DNA from: Myxococcus vastator
GTDB lineage: Bacteria > Myxococcota > Myxococcia > Myxococcales > Myxococcaceae
Assembly (NCBI RefSeq): GCF_010894475.1
Contig: NZ_JAAIYB010000004.1
Span: forward strand, 1 to 53,477
Length of the DNA stretch: 53,477 nt
Reading direction: 5' to 3'
Shown: piece after piece, positions 9,538 to 17,875 of the stretch
Numbering within the stretch: the first letter of the stretch is position 1
Layout: each line of letters begins with the position of its first letter
Notes under the pieces: generated by a model
Told to the model about the DNA's origin: nothing
The model's input: the letters and a program-made list of their open reading frames with translations, nothing else
Database searches by the model: none
Translations under genes and position numbers: made by a program

Positions 9538-10830
9538 ATGAAGCTCACGCGGCTCGAGGTCCACCACTACCGGAACGTCGCCCCTGGCACCTCGCTGGTG
9601 TTCAGCCCGTCGTACAACCTGGTGCTGGGGGAGAACGGCACCGGCAGGACGACGCTCCTGGAGCTCATCTCCACGGTGCTGGGGTCGGACTTCTCCGGCC
9701 TCCTCCACGAGCCGTTCGCGCTGGAGTACGACCTGGCGTTTCCGGGCATGAAGCTGCACGTCTTCGTCCGGAACGAGGAGAACGCGCCGGCGCCGGACGC
9801 GGAGGCGCCGCCGCGAAAGGGCTCCGCGCTGATGCCGCTGCGCACGCCCGCGCTGGAGTCCTCGCTGCACCCGCGCATCGAGGTGGACGTGCGGTTCCAT
9901 TCACCGTCGGCCCGGCTGGTGATGCGCGCGGACGCCGCGGGCATGGACTGCAAGGTGGACGGCGAGGCGGTGTGGTCGCGGAGCATGCACTGGTCGCTGC
10001 TGGACCGCTCGGTGTGGACGCTGCTGTTCATGACGGCGCAGTACATCGACGCGGGGATGAAGGACCGGCTCAAGGAGCTGCTGCGCCGTACCTTCTTGCT
10101 GGCGCCGCAGCGCTTCGATGAGGCGATGGGGATGTTCGAGCGCATCGGCGCCATCCGCTACGCCATGGAGGTGCGGGACGGCGAGGTGTTCCCGCTGGGG
10201 CTGATGGCGCTGCCCACGTGGATGCCGGGGTGGCTGCGTGAGCGGATGGAGCAGCCGTCTGTCACGGACGTGCTGGAGCTGACGCACGACGCGCGAGAAG
10301 GCAGCTTCCTGGCGAAGTTCGTGGCGCTTGCGGGCTTCGAGGCGGGCCGCTTTCGCGTGGAGGTGCTGGAGAAGCGCTCGTTCGAGAACGGCGGGCGCGT
10401 GGGCTTTGGGGGCTTCGGCTTCGAGTTCACGCGGCGCGACGGCCGGGTGATGACGCATGAGGCGCTGGGCTTCGGGCAGAAGCGGCTGCTGTCGCTGCTG
10501 TACTACCTGGATGTGAACGAGGACTTCGCCATCGCGGACGAGCTGGCGAATGGCCTGCACCCGCGCTGGGTGGAGGCGTGCATGCGGGAGCTGGGGGCGC
10601 GGCAGGTGTTCCTCACCAGCCAGAATCCGCTCCTCTTCGAGCACACGCTGTTCCCGTCGGCCGAGGTCCTGCGGGCCTCGCTGCTGTTGTGTGGCAACAC
10701 GCAAGAGGACGGACCGGAGCGCATCGCGTGGAGGAACCCCACGCACGAGGCCGCGGGCCGGCTCTTCGACGCGCACGGGCTGGGCGCACACCCGCTGGCG
10801 GAGCTGCTGCGCCAGCAGGCGCTCTGGTGA
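9538..10830 (+). CDS. AAA family ATPase (SMC/RecF-like, AAA_21 type) with variant Walker A
   Basis: 430-aa soluble protein. It starts MKLTRLEVHHYRNV, the usual N-terminal strand of RecF/ABC-type ATPases, at an ATG with a GAGGAGA site 5 nt upstream. The P-loop reads GENGTGRTT (about residues 34-42), with Arg where nearly all P-loops have Lys. Near the C-terminus come a signature-like segment LGFGQKRLLSLLYYLD, a Walker-B-like AIADELANGLHP and a distal LTSQNPLLFE segment. There is no coiled-coil arm and no nuclease domain. Stand-alone proteins of this class have varied roles, some in anti-phage systems. No partner gene is adjacent, as the downstream AraC gene is convergent. Confidence 0.82.
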   Translation: MKLTRLEVHHYRNVAPGTSLVFSPSYNLVLGENGTGRTTLLELISTVLGSDFSGLLHEPFALEYDLAFPGMKLHVFVRNEENAPAPDAEAPPRKGSALMPLRTPALESSLHPRIEVDVRFHSPSARLVMRADAAGMDCKVDGEAVWSRSMHWSLLDRSVWTLLFMTAQYIDAGMKDRLKELLRRTFLLAPQRFDEAMGMFERIGAIRYAMEVRDGEVFPLGLMALPTWMPGWLRERMEQPSVTDVLELTHDAREGSFLAKFVALAGFEAGRFRVEVLEKRSFENGGRVGFGGFGFEFTRRDGRVMTHEALGFGQKRLLSLLYYLDVNEDFAIADELANGLHPRWVEACMRELGARQVFLTSQNPLLFEHTLFPSAEVLRASLLLCGNTQEDGPERIAWRNPTHEAAGRLFDAHGLGAHPLAELLRQQALW

Positions 10831-10872
10831 GCCGTCACGCCCGAGCACAGGCTCCGATGTGGGGCGCACCGC

Positions 10873-11769
10873 CTAGCTTGCCCGTGCATAGCGCCCCGGA
10901 GACTGGCCCACACGTCGACTGAACGCCGTGCTGAAGGTGCTCGCCGAGCTGTACCCGACGCGCTCGGCGACCTCGGCGATGGCGAGCTCCCGGCGGCGAA
11001 GCAGCCCCCTCGCAACGGCCATCCGCCAGTCCAGCAGGTACTCCATCGGGGGCAGCCCCACGGTGCGCGTGAAGCGCTCAAAAAACGCCGAGCGCGAGAG
11101 CGCCGCGCTCTTCGCGAGCTGTGCCACCGTCCACTGCCGCGTGAGGTGGCCGTGCATCTGCCGTATCGCGGGTGCGAGCCGCGCATCCGCCAGGCCGCGC
11201 AGGAGCCCCGGAGGCGCGTCGTCGCTCGAAGTCGACCGCAGCGCCTCGATGAGCAGCAGCTCCACGAGGCGCGAGAGCACGAGGTCGCGGCCCGAGCGCT
11301 GCTCGCCCGTCTCGTCGCCGACGAGTCGTACCAGCACCGAGAGCCGCTCCACGCCTCGCACGTGCACCATGGCCGGAAGCAACGACACCATCAGGGCCGC
11401 GTCAGGTGAGTCGAAGATGAAGTAACCGCCGAGCAGGCGCACATCAGGACGGCCGCCACGCGTGCCGTGACGCACCTCACCCTTCGGCGTGGGCGTCGTC
11501 TTGGGATTGATTCGCTGGAGTGCCACCGGTTCGAAGCCGGACATGGCGAAGCCCGGCGTCGCCGGCAGGAGCACGAAATCGCCTGCTTCGAGCGTGATGG
11601 CGGGCTGGCCGTCGACAGCGAGTCGGCAGCGCCCTTCGAGCACGGCGCAGAAGCTCGGCTGGCCAAAGTCCGAGTAGCGAACACCCCAGCGGCCCGCGCC
11701 GCTGATGCCCTTCGAGAAGACGGCTCGTGGTTGAAGCAGGGCAATGACTTCCGAGAGAGGGTCGGTCAT
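10873..11769 (-). CDS. AraC-family regulator with cupin-type sensor domain
   Basis: 298 aa. The N-terminal half is a cupin-like sensor (FSKGISGAGRWGVRYS, then LEGRCRLAVDG and LEAGDFVLLPATPGFAMSG). The C-terminal ~100 residues hold two helix-turn-helix motifs: WTVAQLAKSAALSRSAFFER and LAIAEVAERVGYSSASTFST, ending in the AraC signature around FSRRVGQSPGRYA. It is divergent, across 139 nt, from the small ABM-like gene and the SDR at 11909-12858, the usual arrangement for a regulator of that pair. The inducer is unknown. Confidence 0.9.
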   Translation of the reverse strand: MTDPLSEVIALLQPRAVFSKGISGAGRWGVRYSDFGQPSFCAVLEGRCRLAVDGQPAITLEAGDFVLLPATPGFAMSGFEPVALQRINPKTTPTPKGEVRHGTRGGRPDVRLLGGYFIFDSPDAALMVSLLPAMVHVRGVERLSVLVRLVGDETGEQRSGRDLVLSRLVELLLIEALRSTSSDDAPPGLLRGLADARLAPAIRQMHGHLTRQWTVAQLAKSAALSRSAFFERFTRTVGLPPMEYLLDWRMAVARGLLRRRELAIAEVAERVGYSSASTFSTAFSRRVGQSPGRYARAS

Positions 11770-11908
11770 GGGTAGAGGGGTGGCGCGGCACTGTATGCCC
11801 GGACGCTCGCGAAAGAAATACGGACCCTACGTGGTGGAGCGTCCTGTCGGCCGCAAGTACCTTGGGATTATCGACGCCGCGCGAATCGCGGCAATGCAAG
11901 GAGTCGAC

Positions 11909-12118
11909 ATGAAAGCAACGTACGGATTCCGGGCGACAATGACTGCGCTCGCGGAACGAGGCGATGAGCTGGCGGCCCTGTTGCTCACCGCGACGCGCGG
12001 CGCGGACCCACGGCCCCAGACGCTCCTCGCGGAGCTCGCCCCGCTCGTCACTGGCGAGCCTCGGTATCAGGACGAAGTGCCCGTCGGCGGCAAGCTCAAC
12101 GTGGGAGGGTTGTCATGA
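11909..12118 (+). CDS. ABM-type (quinol monooxygenase-like) protein with an internal deletion
   Basis: 69 aa starting MKATYGFRATMTALAERGDE behind an excellent AAGGAG site. The first ~28 residues match the start, and the last ~30 (AELAPLVTGEPRYQDEVPVG) the end, of antibiotic-biosynthesis-monooxygenase proteins of about 100 aa. The middle of the fold, normally a strand with an SRSASNPD-like motif and the catalytic EGW region, is missing. The frame is kept and the stop overlaps the SDR ATG as ATGA, so the gene may survive only to couple translation. It may be inactive. Family comparison is from memory of the domain; the missing ~35 residues should be checked by alignment. Confidence 0.65.
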   Translation: MKATYGFRATMTALAERGDELAALLLTATRGADPRPQTLLAELAPLVTGEPRYQDEVPVGGKLNVGGLS

Positions 12119-12858
12119 AGACGGTGCTCATCACGGGGTGCTCCTCCGGCTACGGACTTGAGACCGCGCGCCATTTCCATGCGCGGGGCTGGAACGTGGT
12201 CGCGACCATGCGAACGCTCCGCGAGGACATCCTCCCCCGGTCGGAGCGGCTGCGCGTGGTGCCGCTCGACGTGACGAAGCCGGAGAGCATCGCGGCGGCG
12301 CTGGAGGCGAGCGGCCCCATCGACGTGCTCGTCAACAACGCGGGCATCGGGCTGATGGGGGCCTTCGAGGCGACGCCGATGGCCACGGTGCGCGACGTGT
12401 TCGAAACCAACGTCTTCGGTGTGATGGCGATGACGCAGGCGGTGCTGCCCCTGTTTCGCGCACGCAGGTCGGGAGTGGTCGTGAACGTGACGTCCAGCGC
12501 GACGCTGTCGCCGATGCCGCTGGTGGCGGTGTACACCGCGAGCAAGGTGGCCATCGAAGGGTTCACGGCGTCGCTCGCGTTCGAGCTCGAAGCCTTCAAC
12601 CTGCGCGTGAAGCTCGTCGAGCCGGGCTATTGCCCGAGCACCCGTTTCACGAGCAACGGCGGCCCCCGCATGGAAGGGCTGTTTCCTGAGCCGTATGCGC
12701 CTTTCGCACAGCGCATCTTCGCTTCCTTCGGACAGCCGGCCGCGGTGACGCGCGAGTCTGACGTGGCCGAAGCGGTCTGGCTCGCCGCGAACGACTCGTC
12801 GGAGCAGCTCCGTTTCCCCGCGGGTCCTGACGCGGTCGCGCTGGCTCGGTCGGCGTGA
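12115..12858 (+). CDS. Short-chain dehydrogenase/reductase
   Basis: 247-aa classical SDR. The N-terminal nucleotide-binding motif is TGCSSGYG (TGxxxGxG), followed by the NNAG motif (VLVNNAGIGLMG), a catalytic Ser in VNVTSSATLSP, and YTASK for the Tyr-Lys pair. The PGYCPSTRF segment follows the active site. The product is cytosolic and NAD(P)-dependent; the substrate is unknown. It is translationally coupled to the preceding ABM-like gene and probably controlled by the divergent AraC protein. Confidence 0.9.
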   Translation: MKTVLITGCSSGYGLETARHFHARGWNVVATMRTLREDILPRSERLRVVPLDVTKPESIAAALEASGPIDVLVNNAGIGLMGAFEATPMATVRDVFETNVFGVMAMTQAVLPLFRARRSGVVVNVTSSATLSPMPLVAVYTASKVAIEGFTASLAFELEAFNLRVKLVEPGYCPSTRFTSNGGPRMEGLFPEPYAPFAQRIFASFGQPAAVTRESDVAEAVWLAANDSSEQLRFPAGPDAVALARSA

Positions 12859-13103
12859 GCAGGCTCAACGATGCATGGACATCGCTCCGCGGGATTCTGC
12901 TGTTCGGCGTTGAGTTGCTCACGCGAGCGAGGCGCACGGAGACAGGGGCTTGCAACTCACCGACCCACCGCTTGAGAGTTGACCCGCTCCAACCAAGAGC
13001 ACCGTAGGATCCGCCGAATCGGGCGTAAACGGCGCTCTATCCGCGTGGCGATTGACCGCCTTAGATGCAACTCGGCTGCACAACTGTTCTGCCCGAGGAA
13101 TGC

Positions 13104-13703
13104 ATGTTCATACGTCCGTCTGCCTTCATGTTCGTCGCTATTGCCGGTCTGCTCGGATGTCGAGGCAGCGCTTCGAAGTGGCCGGAAGACCCCGCGGCTG
13201 TCCCAATGGGCAGGCAGGCGCCTGCCTCTGCCCCCAGCGCTGTCGCGGCGGAAGCCTCGACCTCAACGGTCGAGTCCGCGCTGGTTGACTCCGCCAAGGC
13301 CCTGGCGGGGACGTGGACCTGCACCGGTTCGGTCCATGGGCCAGGTGGGGCGAGCCCCAGCGAGGTCACCCTGGATGTCAGGCCCGACCTCGACAAGGCA
13401 TGGCTGCGAACCGACTTCGCGGTGTTGTCCGGCAAGTACAAATACCAGTTCACCGCGTACCGCACGTTCGACGCAGCATCGAGCAATTGGGTAAATGTCA
13501 TCGTCGACAACCTGGGCGGTCACGCCAAGGCTTCGTCCACGGATGGCATCACCTGGCGCGGGGAGTCGAGCGGTCCCATGGGCGAGATGAAGATCCGGGA
13601 CACAGAGCATGTCGTTTCGCCAGGCATGATGAACATGCGTGGCCAGTACTCGCTGGATGGCCAGAACTGGAACACCGGGTACGATTTGTCCTGCAAGAAG
13701 TGA
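13104..13703 (+). CDS. Lipoprotein with DUF1579-like beta-barrel domain
   Basis: 199 aa. The start is the ATG at 13104, with GAGGAA 7 nt upstream. It gives MFIRPSAFMFVAIAGLLGC, a lipoprotein signal peptide with the acylated Cys at 19. After a Pro/Ala-rich linker, residues ~75-199 begin ALAGTWTCTGSVHG and run as short beta strands. They end with a Tyr-Asp-Leu-Ser-Cys motif, as in small beta-barrel proteins of the DUF1579/THAP4 kind. Function is unknown and the family call is tentative. It sits in a stretch with somewhat lower GC than its neighbours. Confidence 0.75.
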   Translation: MFIRPSAFMFVAIAGLLGCRGSASKWPEDPAAVPMGRQAPASAPSAVAAEASTSTVESALVDSAKALAGTWTCTGSVHGPGGASPSEVTLDVRPDLDKAWLRTDFAVLSGKYKYQFTAYRTFDAASSNWVNVIVDNLGGHAKASSTDGITWRGESSGPMGEMKIRDTEHVVSPGMMNMRGQYSLDGQNWNTGYDLSCKK

Positions 13704-14036
13704 GAGTCGAGCACCTTGAACGCATACCGCTGCCGGACACCCGGTCGGCCAGCACCGCCAATTTTCATATTGCAGTCGGACTGACGTACGCCGACAGCAG
13801 GCGCGATGAAGCAGCGCGTCACCGCGAACCTCAGGCGTCCAATGGAACCGGGGCAGGCCCAATTCCGCTCTGCTTTCTTCATTATGCAAAACGGACGCGG
13901 ATATCCCAAGCGCGGCAACTCAACGAAACCGCCCATGAAGTCAGGCCCAGTAACGAACCAGGGCGAATCATTTCCATTTGCCTTATTCTCAATTCCAGTT
14001 CAAGACTAACGGCCTCCCCCTACCCCGAGGCATCCC
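13704..14036. other. Gene-poor stretch of 333 nt, lower GC
   Basis: No convincing gene. Short open frames exist (for example a 67-codon one from 13806), but they have A/T-rich third positions, no ribosome-binding site and no recognisable domain. The AT-rich patch around 13755-14000 may carry the promoter for the lipoprotein starting at 14037. Confidence 0.5.
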
Positions 14037-14537
14037 ATGCGGAAGCTGTATGTCTTCGCTGTCCTGATGACCCTTGCCAGTTGCGGTCCAGGCTCCGAGC
14101 ACGGGCAGGACCCGCTCATACACACCCAGGAGCAGGCCGTCACGAGCGGCTGCTACGTCACAGTGTTCTGCTCCGACAGCACCAGCCGCAGTTGCTCGGG
14201 CATGAGCACCTGTTCTGCCTCGCAGACCGGGAACCCTCCCAGCGTCACGTGTGACGGGGTGTCGAGCTACTGTTCGCCGCCTTCGCCCACCAGTTGCACC
14301 ATCGACGGCGTGACGTACAGCGCCGGCACCGTCAACTCCAGCAACATCTGCCTGGAGTGCGACCCCGCGCGCAGCACCACAAGTTGGTCCAACCGCTACT
14401 CCTTTTGGCAGACCAACACCTGCAGGCCGCTCGGCCTCTGCGGCGGTGGCGCCTGCCTCGGGATGGCGTGCGACGAGAACGCGGACTGCCACTCGGAATG
14501 CCTGGATGGCCAGTTGGTGTGCGCGGGGCCATTCTGA
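14037..14537 (+). CDS. Cys-rich lipoprotein
   Basis: 166 aa. It has a lipoprotein signal (MRKLYVFAVLMTLASC, acylated Cys16) and a GAGG site 8 nt upstream of the ATG. The mature part has 20 or so cysteines in short loops (CYVTVFCSDSTSRSCSG, TCDGVSSYC, CTIDGVTYSAG, CLGMACDENADCHSEC). This resembles the disulfide-stabilised, VWC- or EGF-like modules common in myxobacterial surface proteins. Probably an outer-membrane or extracellular protein. I do not recognise a specific family. Two hairpins follow the stop. Confidence 0.78.
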   Translation: MRKLYVFAVLMTLASCGPGSEHGQDPLIHTQEQAVTSGCYVTVFCSDSTSRSCSGMSTCSASQTGNPPSVTCDGVSSYCSPPSPTSCTIDGVTYSAGTVNSSNICLECDPARSTTSWSNRYSFWQTNTCRPLGLCGGGACLGMACDENADCHSECLDGQLVCAGPF

Positions 14538-14546
14538 GCGTTACGC

Positions 14547-14578
14547 GGCCAGAGTCACCGTGGTGAGCGCCTCTGGCC
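14547..14578 (+). terminator. Hairpin after the Cys-rich lipoprotein gene
   Basis: An 8-bp perfect outer stem (GGCCAGAG / CTCTGGCC) encloses a 5-bp inner stem (TCACC / GGTGA) with a GCGC bulge, starting 9 nt after the stop codon. There is no T tract, so termination is inferred from position and stability. Confidence 0.5.
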
Positions 14579-14586
14579 CGCCCTTC

Positions 14587-14615
14587 CGGCATGAAGCTCC
14601 ACGCGCTTCGTGCCG
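14587..14615 (+). terminator. Second hairpin in the same intergenic region
   Basis: CGGCATGAAGC pairs with GCTTCGTGCCG (11 bp with one wobble pair) around a 7-nt loop. It lies just beyond the first hairpin and may reinforce termination before the toxin gene. No T tract follows. Confidence 0.4.
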
Positions 14616-14869
14616 AAGGGGACGGAGGACCTGTCGCCTCGGACTCGCGGGGCGGGCTCTTGAGCAACCGCGGAGGCTCACCCTGCGCAGCGCCGGCATG
14701 AACTCTCGTCTGGAGCGGCCCGAGTGCCCGCCTCGCACACGGCCCCCGGAGCAGGTGGCGAAAATGGCACGCCTGTCCTGCCGCGGCGCGCGCCACGCTC
14801 TTTCGGAAATGTCGGTGGACCTGGGCCGCGCCACCTCCAGTGAGGCCCCGCTGCCCAGCGAGGACTTGA

Positions 14870-16219
14870 ATGAGAGCACATGCGGTCATCTGGCTGGTGC
14901 TGGCGCTTGCCGTCACGAGCTGTTCGACCACGCGCCTCGTGCGCCTGGAGACCAGGGAGGAACCTCCGTTGGTCCACACGCCGTTCACGGACGATGAGGC
15001 CGGGCCCGTGGAGCTGGACGAGGACGAGTTCGAGGAGGCCGTGCTGGAACTCGCCCGGGATGTGCGGCCTTTTTCCAATCCCCTGCGCGAGGCCCGTCGA
15101 CGCTTCGGCATCCCCGAGCGAAGCGGCGTGTACCTGTACGAGAGGCGCGGCCCCCGGCTCATCCCCCAGAACGAAGAGAAGGACCCAGACAGCCTGCGTC
15201 TCCTGGAGGCCTACGCGGATGACGAACTGACGCGCGCCTATGGCCGCTGGTGCAAGCGCAAGTCGCAGCCCGGCGACTGCCTGCGCCTGCTGGCCGAAGG
15301 CCCGCTGCTGGCCAGCGACGGCAAGTACTCGCTGGCCATGGCCATCGCCATGGACTCGGTGTGGGAAGAGACGGCCGAGGCGCTGGAGGACATGGCCGAC
15401 CCGCAGGCGCTGCTGGCGACGGTGAGTGCCTCCGTCAGCATGTACCTCCTCCTCTGGTCGCTCCCGGAACCGGTGAGCAAGGGGCTGGCAGCGCTGCTGA
15501 CGGCCACGGCCATCGCCTACCTGGGCGTGGACACCGTGTGGCGCATTCTGGACGGATGGGTGGCGCTGGTGCGTGAGGTGGACCAAGCCACCACCTTTGA
15601 GCAGCTCAGCGCGGCGGGCGAGGCGTATGGCGAAGTCCTCGGAGAGAACGCAGCGCGCATCTTCGTCATGCTGGCCACGGCCGCACTCGGCAACACGGCG
15701 GGGCTCGCTGCGAAAGCGCCGCGACTCCCGGGCTCGGCGCAGGCGTCCCTCGCGGTGGAGACGCAGGCGGGCTACCAGTATGTGGCCATCGGAAGCGTGG
15801 AGTCGGTGGCGATGGCGGCCGAGGGCTTCACCGTCGCGCTGGCCCCCCACGCGGTCGCCATGGCGAACCAGGGGAGGAGCAACAGGCGCCCCGAACAGCA
15901 CCACCTCGCCACCGACAAGAACAGTGTCTCCACCGCGCGTGGCGGCCCCTGGACGCCGAGGTTCAGGAAGATCTTCAAGAAGGCGGGGATGGAGCTGAAG
16001 GACCCCGAGAACATCGTGCCCGTCGAGGGACATCGGGGGCCTCACCCTCAGCGGTATCACGACGTGGTCTTCGCGGAACTGGATGCCGCGACGGCCCACT
16101 GCCGGTCAGTCACAGCGTGTCGTGCGGCCCTACAATCAGCGCTCAGACGCCTGGCCAGGGAAGTCGCCACGCGCGGCACGGAGCTGAACCTGCTCCTCAC
16201 CCGAGGAGCAACACCCTAG
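14870..16219 (+). CDS. Lipoprotein polymorphic toxin with C-terminal AHH nuclease domain (SitA-like)
   Basis: 449 aa. A type II signal peptide (MRAHAVIWLVLALAVTSC, acylated Cys18) exports it. A central part (~residues 110-330) contains Ala-rich helical and hydrophobic segments. The C-terminal ~110 residues are an AHH-type HNH/Endo VII nuclease: QHHLATDKN (His344, His345), GGPWTPRFRKIFKKAGM, DPENIVPVEGHRGPHPQRYH, and a final CRSVTACRAAL helix. Lipoproteins with swapped C-terminal toxins, followed by an immunity gene, match the SitA toxins that myxobacteria pass to kin by TraA/TraB outer-membrane exchange. I recall an AHH-bearing SitA5-type family. The next gene, 10 nt downstream, is a plausible immunity protein. 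Delivery by exchange is inference. Confidence 0.83.
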   Translation: MRAHAVIWLVLALAVTSCSTTRLVRLETREEPPLVHTPFTDDEAGPVELDEDEFEEAVLELARDVRPFSNPLREARRRFGIPERSGVYLYERRGPRLIPQNEEKDPDSLRLLEAYADDELTRAYGRWCKRKSQPGDCLRLLAEGPLLASDGKYSLAMAIAMDSVWEETAEALEDMADPQALLATVSASVSMYLLLWSLPEPVSKGLAALLTATAIAYLGVDTVWRILDGWVALVREVDQATTFEQLSAAGEAYGEVLGENAARIFVMLATAALGNTAGLAAKAPRLPGSAQASLAVETQAGYQYVAIGSVESVAMAAEGFTVALAPHAVAMANQGRSNRRPEQHHLATDKNSVSTARGGPWTPRFRKIFKKAGMELKDPENIVPVEGHRGPHPQRYHDVVFAELDAATAHCRSVTACRAALQSALRRLAREVATRGTELNLLLTRGATP

Positions 16220-16229
16220 ATTCCCTCCT

Positions 16230-16796
16230 ATGTCTCGGCGCTTCTTCGAATTGCACGACGATGTCCAGGTCCCCGGACGCTGGCACCTGGATACGCCCGC
16301 CGACACCAAGGGCCGCGAGCTGCGTGACCCCGACCGCTTCAGGCAGGGAGCCCCTGTCCAGGTGAAGGGGCGGCTGAAAATCCCCATCGAAGAGCCGGGC
16401 CGACCGTTGGACTTCACGGAGGCGGGGGTCCGAATCCCAGTCGTCCACGTCAAGGTGGCGGCCCTCTTCACGGAGCTGGCTCCAGGAGACGTGCAGCTCA
16501 TCCCCGTGGACATCCAGGGCCACCCAGACCAGTACCTGATTCTGGTAGCAACCCGCCTCATCCGCTGTATCGACGAGAAGGCCTCGCGCATCCGGCTGTG
16601 GACGGATGAAGACGGAGTGCCCGAGAAGGTGGGGCACTACGCCTCTGTGCGTGATTTGCGCATCGACGAGACAAAAGCAGGAAACGCCAGGGTGCTCAGG
16701 CCCGAGGGCTGGACGGGAGCCCTCATCGTCGCCGAGGAAATCAAACACGCCCTGGAGCGCCTCCAGGCCACCGGCGTGAAGTTCACGCCGGTGTAA
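16230..16796 (+). CDS. imm11-like (DUF1629-type) putative immunity protein
   Basis: 188-aa soluble protein with no export signal, encoded directly after the AHH toxin. It starts MSRRFFELHDDVQVPGRWHL. It is rich in beta strands and carries the pattern of the imm11/DUF1629 proteins seen beside myxobacterial toxins: PVDIQGHPDQYLILVATRLIRCIDEK, then a W-T-D segment, and a closing IVAEEIKHALERLQATGVKF helix and strand. It should bind and neutralise the nuclease in the cytoplasm. It has no strong ribosome-binding site of its own, so translation probably follows from the toxin gene. The family call is by recognition, not by search. Confidence 0.75.
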   Translation: MSRRFFELHDDVQVPGRWHLDTPADTKGRELRDPDRFRQGAPVQVKGRLKIPIEEPGRPLDFTEAGVRIPVVHVKVAALFTELAPGDVQLIPVDIQGHPDQYLILVATRLIRCIDEKASRIRLWTDEDGVPEKVGHYASVRDLRIDETKAGNARVLRPEGWTGALIVAEEIKHALERLQATGVKFTPV

Positions 16797-16806
16797 TCCT
16801 CACGAA

Positions 16807-17754
16807 CTAGAACTGCCCCGCCCGAGCCTGGTCGAAGTCCACGCGGTGCTTCATGTACAGCGTGTCCAGCATGTGATTGCTGATGGGGTTCGCATTCCCA
16901 TCCGTGAACCGGTGCACCACCGCGCCCTTGCCCGCGTCCTTCAGGAAGGCCGTCGGGTCCACGCTCCCGCCCAGGCCCGTGAGCGTGGGCACCGGGTCCG
17001 CGTTGTTGACGTAGTGCACGTACTTGGGCCCATCCACATACCGCGTGGACGCCGCGCCAAAGGTCTCCACGCTCAGCTTGCCCAGCGTCTTCTCCACCTG
17101 CGCCGGGGACATGCCGTCTTCGATGCGCAGCCGCTTCGCCACGTCATCCAGCGCCCGCGCGGTGATGAGGCCGCCCTGGCTGTACCCCATCAGGTGCACC
17201 TCACGGCCCGCCTTCAGCTCGCCGTAGAGCGTGTCCGCCAGCGTATCCACCGCGGGGTTGCGGCCCTTGTCCAGCTTGTCCCCCACACACTGCGCCAGGT
17301 CCGCCACCAGCCCCTGCGTCGCGTTGTGAATCCCCACCACCTTCGCGTCCGCCGTCTCCGCGATGGCCTGCATCTCACTCAGCTGGCCCGACGTCGGCGT
17401 CATGATGCCGTTGACGTAGAGAATCGTCTTCGACGGGTTCGGGTTGTCCAGCGGCGTCACGCCCGGGACATCCTTCAGCGGCGTGCCGGGCGGAAACGTC
17501 TGCCCCTTGGCGCCCACGAACTTCCCGTCATTCATCCGGTCCGGCTTCGCGTCCCCGCCGAAGAGGCGCTTCAGCTCGCTCACATGCGCGGCCTGGAAGA
17601 CGTCCTTGCCCATCTCGATGAAGCGGGGCACGTCCGCGATGCCGCCCTTGATGGCCTCCACCACCCCGCCCAACAGGGCGTTCTTCGGAGCCGCCGTGGG
17701 CGCCTTCACAGTCGGAGGGGTGACGGCGCTGCGGCTGCGGTCGATGGTGCTCAC
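16807..17754 (-). CDS. Alpha/beta hydrolase, lipase-like, no signal peptide
   Basis: 315 aa. The start is a GTG with a textbook AGGAGGTCCTC leader. The nucleophile elbow is GYSQGG (Ser within HLMGYSQGGLITARALDD). An acidic residue in HYVNNADPVPTLTGLG and a histidine in NPISNHMLDTLY can complete the triad. The first ~100 residues are Pro/Ala-rich and unlike a hydrolase core, possibly a secretion or targeting region. KTILYVNGIMTP begins the fold. Serine esterases or lipases of this kind in predators can act on prey lipids, but substrate and location are not evident. Convergent with the immunity gene. Confidence 0.8.
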   Translation of the reverse strand: MSTIDRSRSAVTPPTVKAPTAAPKNALLGGVVEAIKGGIADVPRFIEMGKDVFQAAHVSELKRLFGGDAKPDRMNDGKFVGAKGQTFPPGTPLKDVPGVTPLDNPNPSKTILYVNGIMTPTSGQLSEMQAIAETADAKVVGIHNATQGLVADLAQCVGDKLDKGRNPAVDTLADTLYGELKAGREVHLMGYSQGGLITARALDDVAKRLRIEDGMSPAQVEKTLGKLSVETFGAASTRYVDGPKYVHYVNNADPVPTLTGLGGSVDPTAFLKDAGKGAVVHRFTDGNANPISNHMLDTLYMKHRVDFDQARAGQF

Positions 17755-17875
17755 GAGGACCTCCTGCCCGGTGGGGGACGGGTGTTCTCCTCATCTTCTC
17801 AAGGTTGCAGAGGGAAGTTGCGTCCTCCCCACCTCCCCCAGGTCGATCCACACAGCGGGCACGCGACGCATCGCA

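Larger units (their letters stand above)
14538..14869. other. 332-nt region between lipoprotein and toxin genes
   Basis: Apart from the two hairpins at its left end, I see nothing I can name. Frames are open on both strands, but none has a good start, ribosome-binding site or family resemblance. The last ~25 nt hold the toxin gene's GAGGAC ribosome-binding site. Confidence 0.4.

Noticed and set aside
13806-14009. 67-codon frame between two lipoprotein genes
   Set aside because: Third positions do not show the G/C bias of genes here, there is no ribosome-binding site, and no family resemblance.
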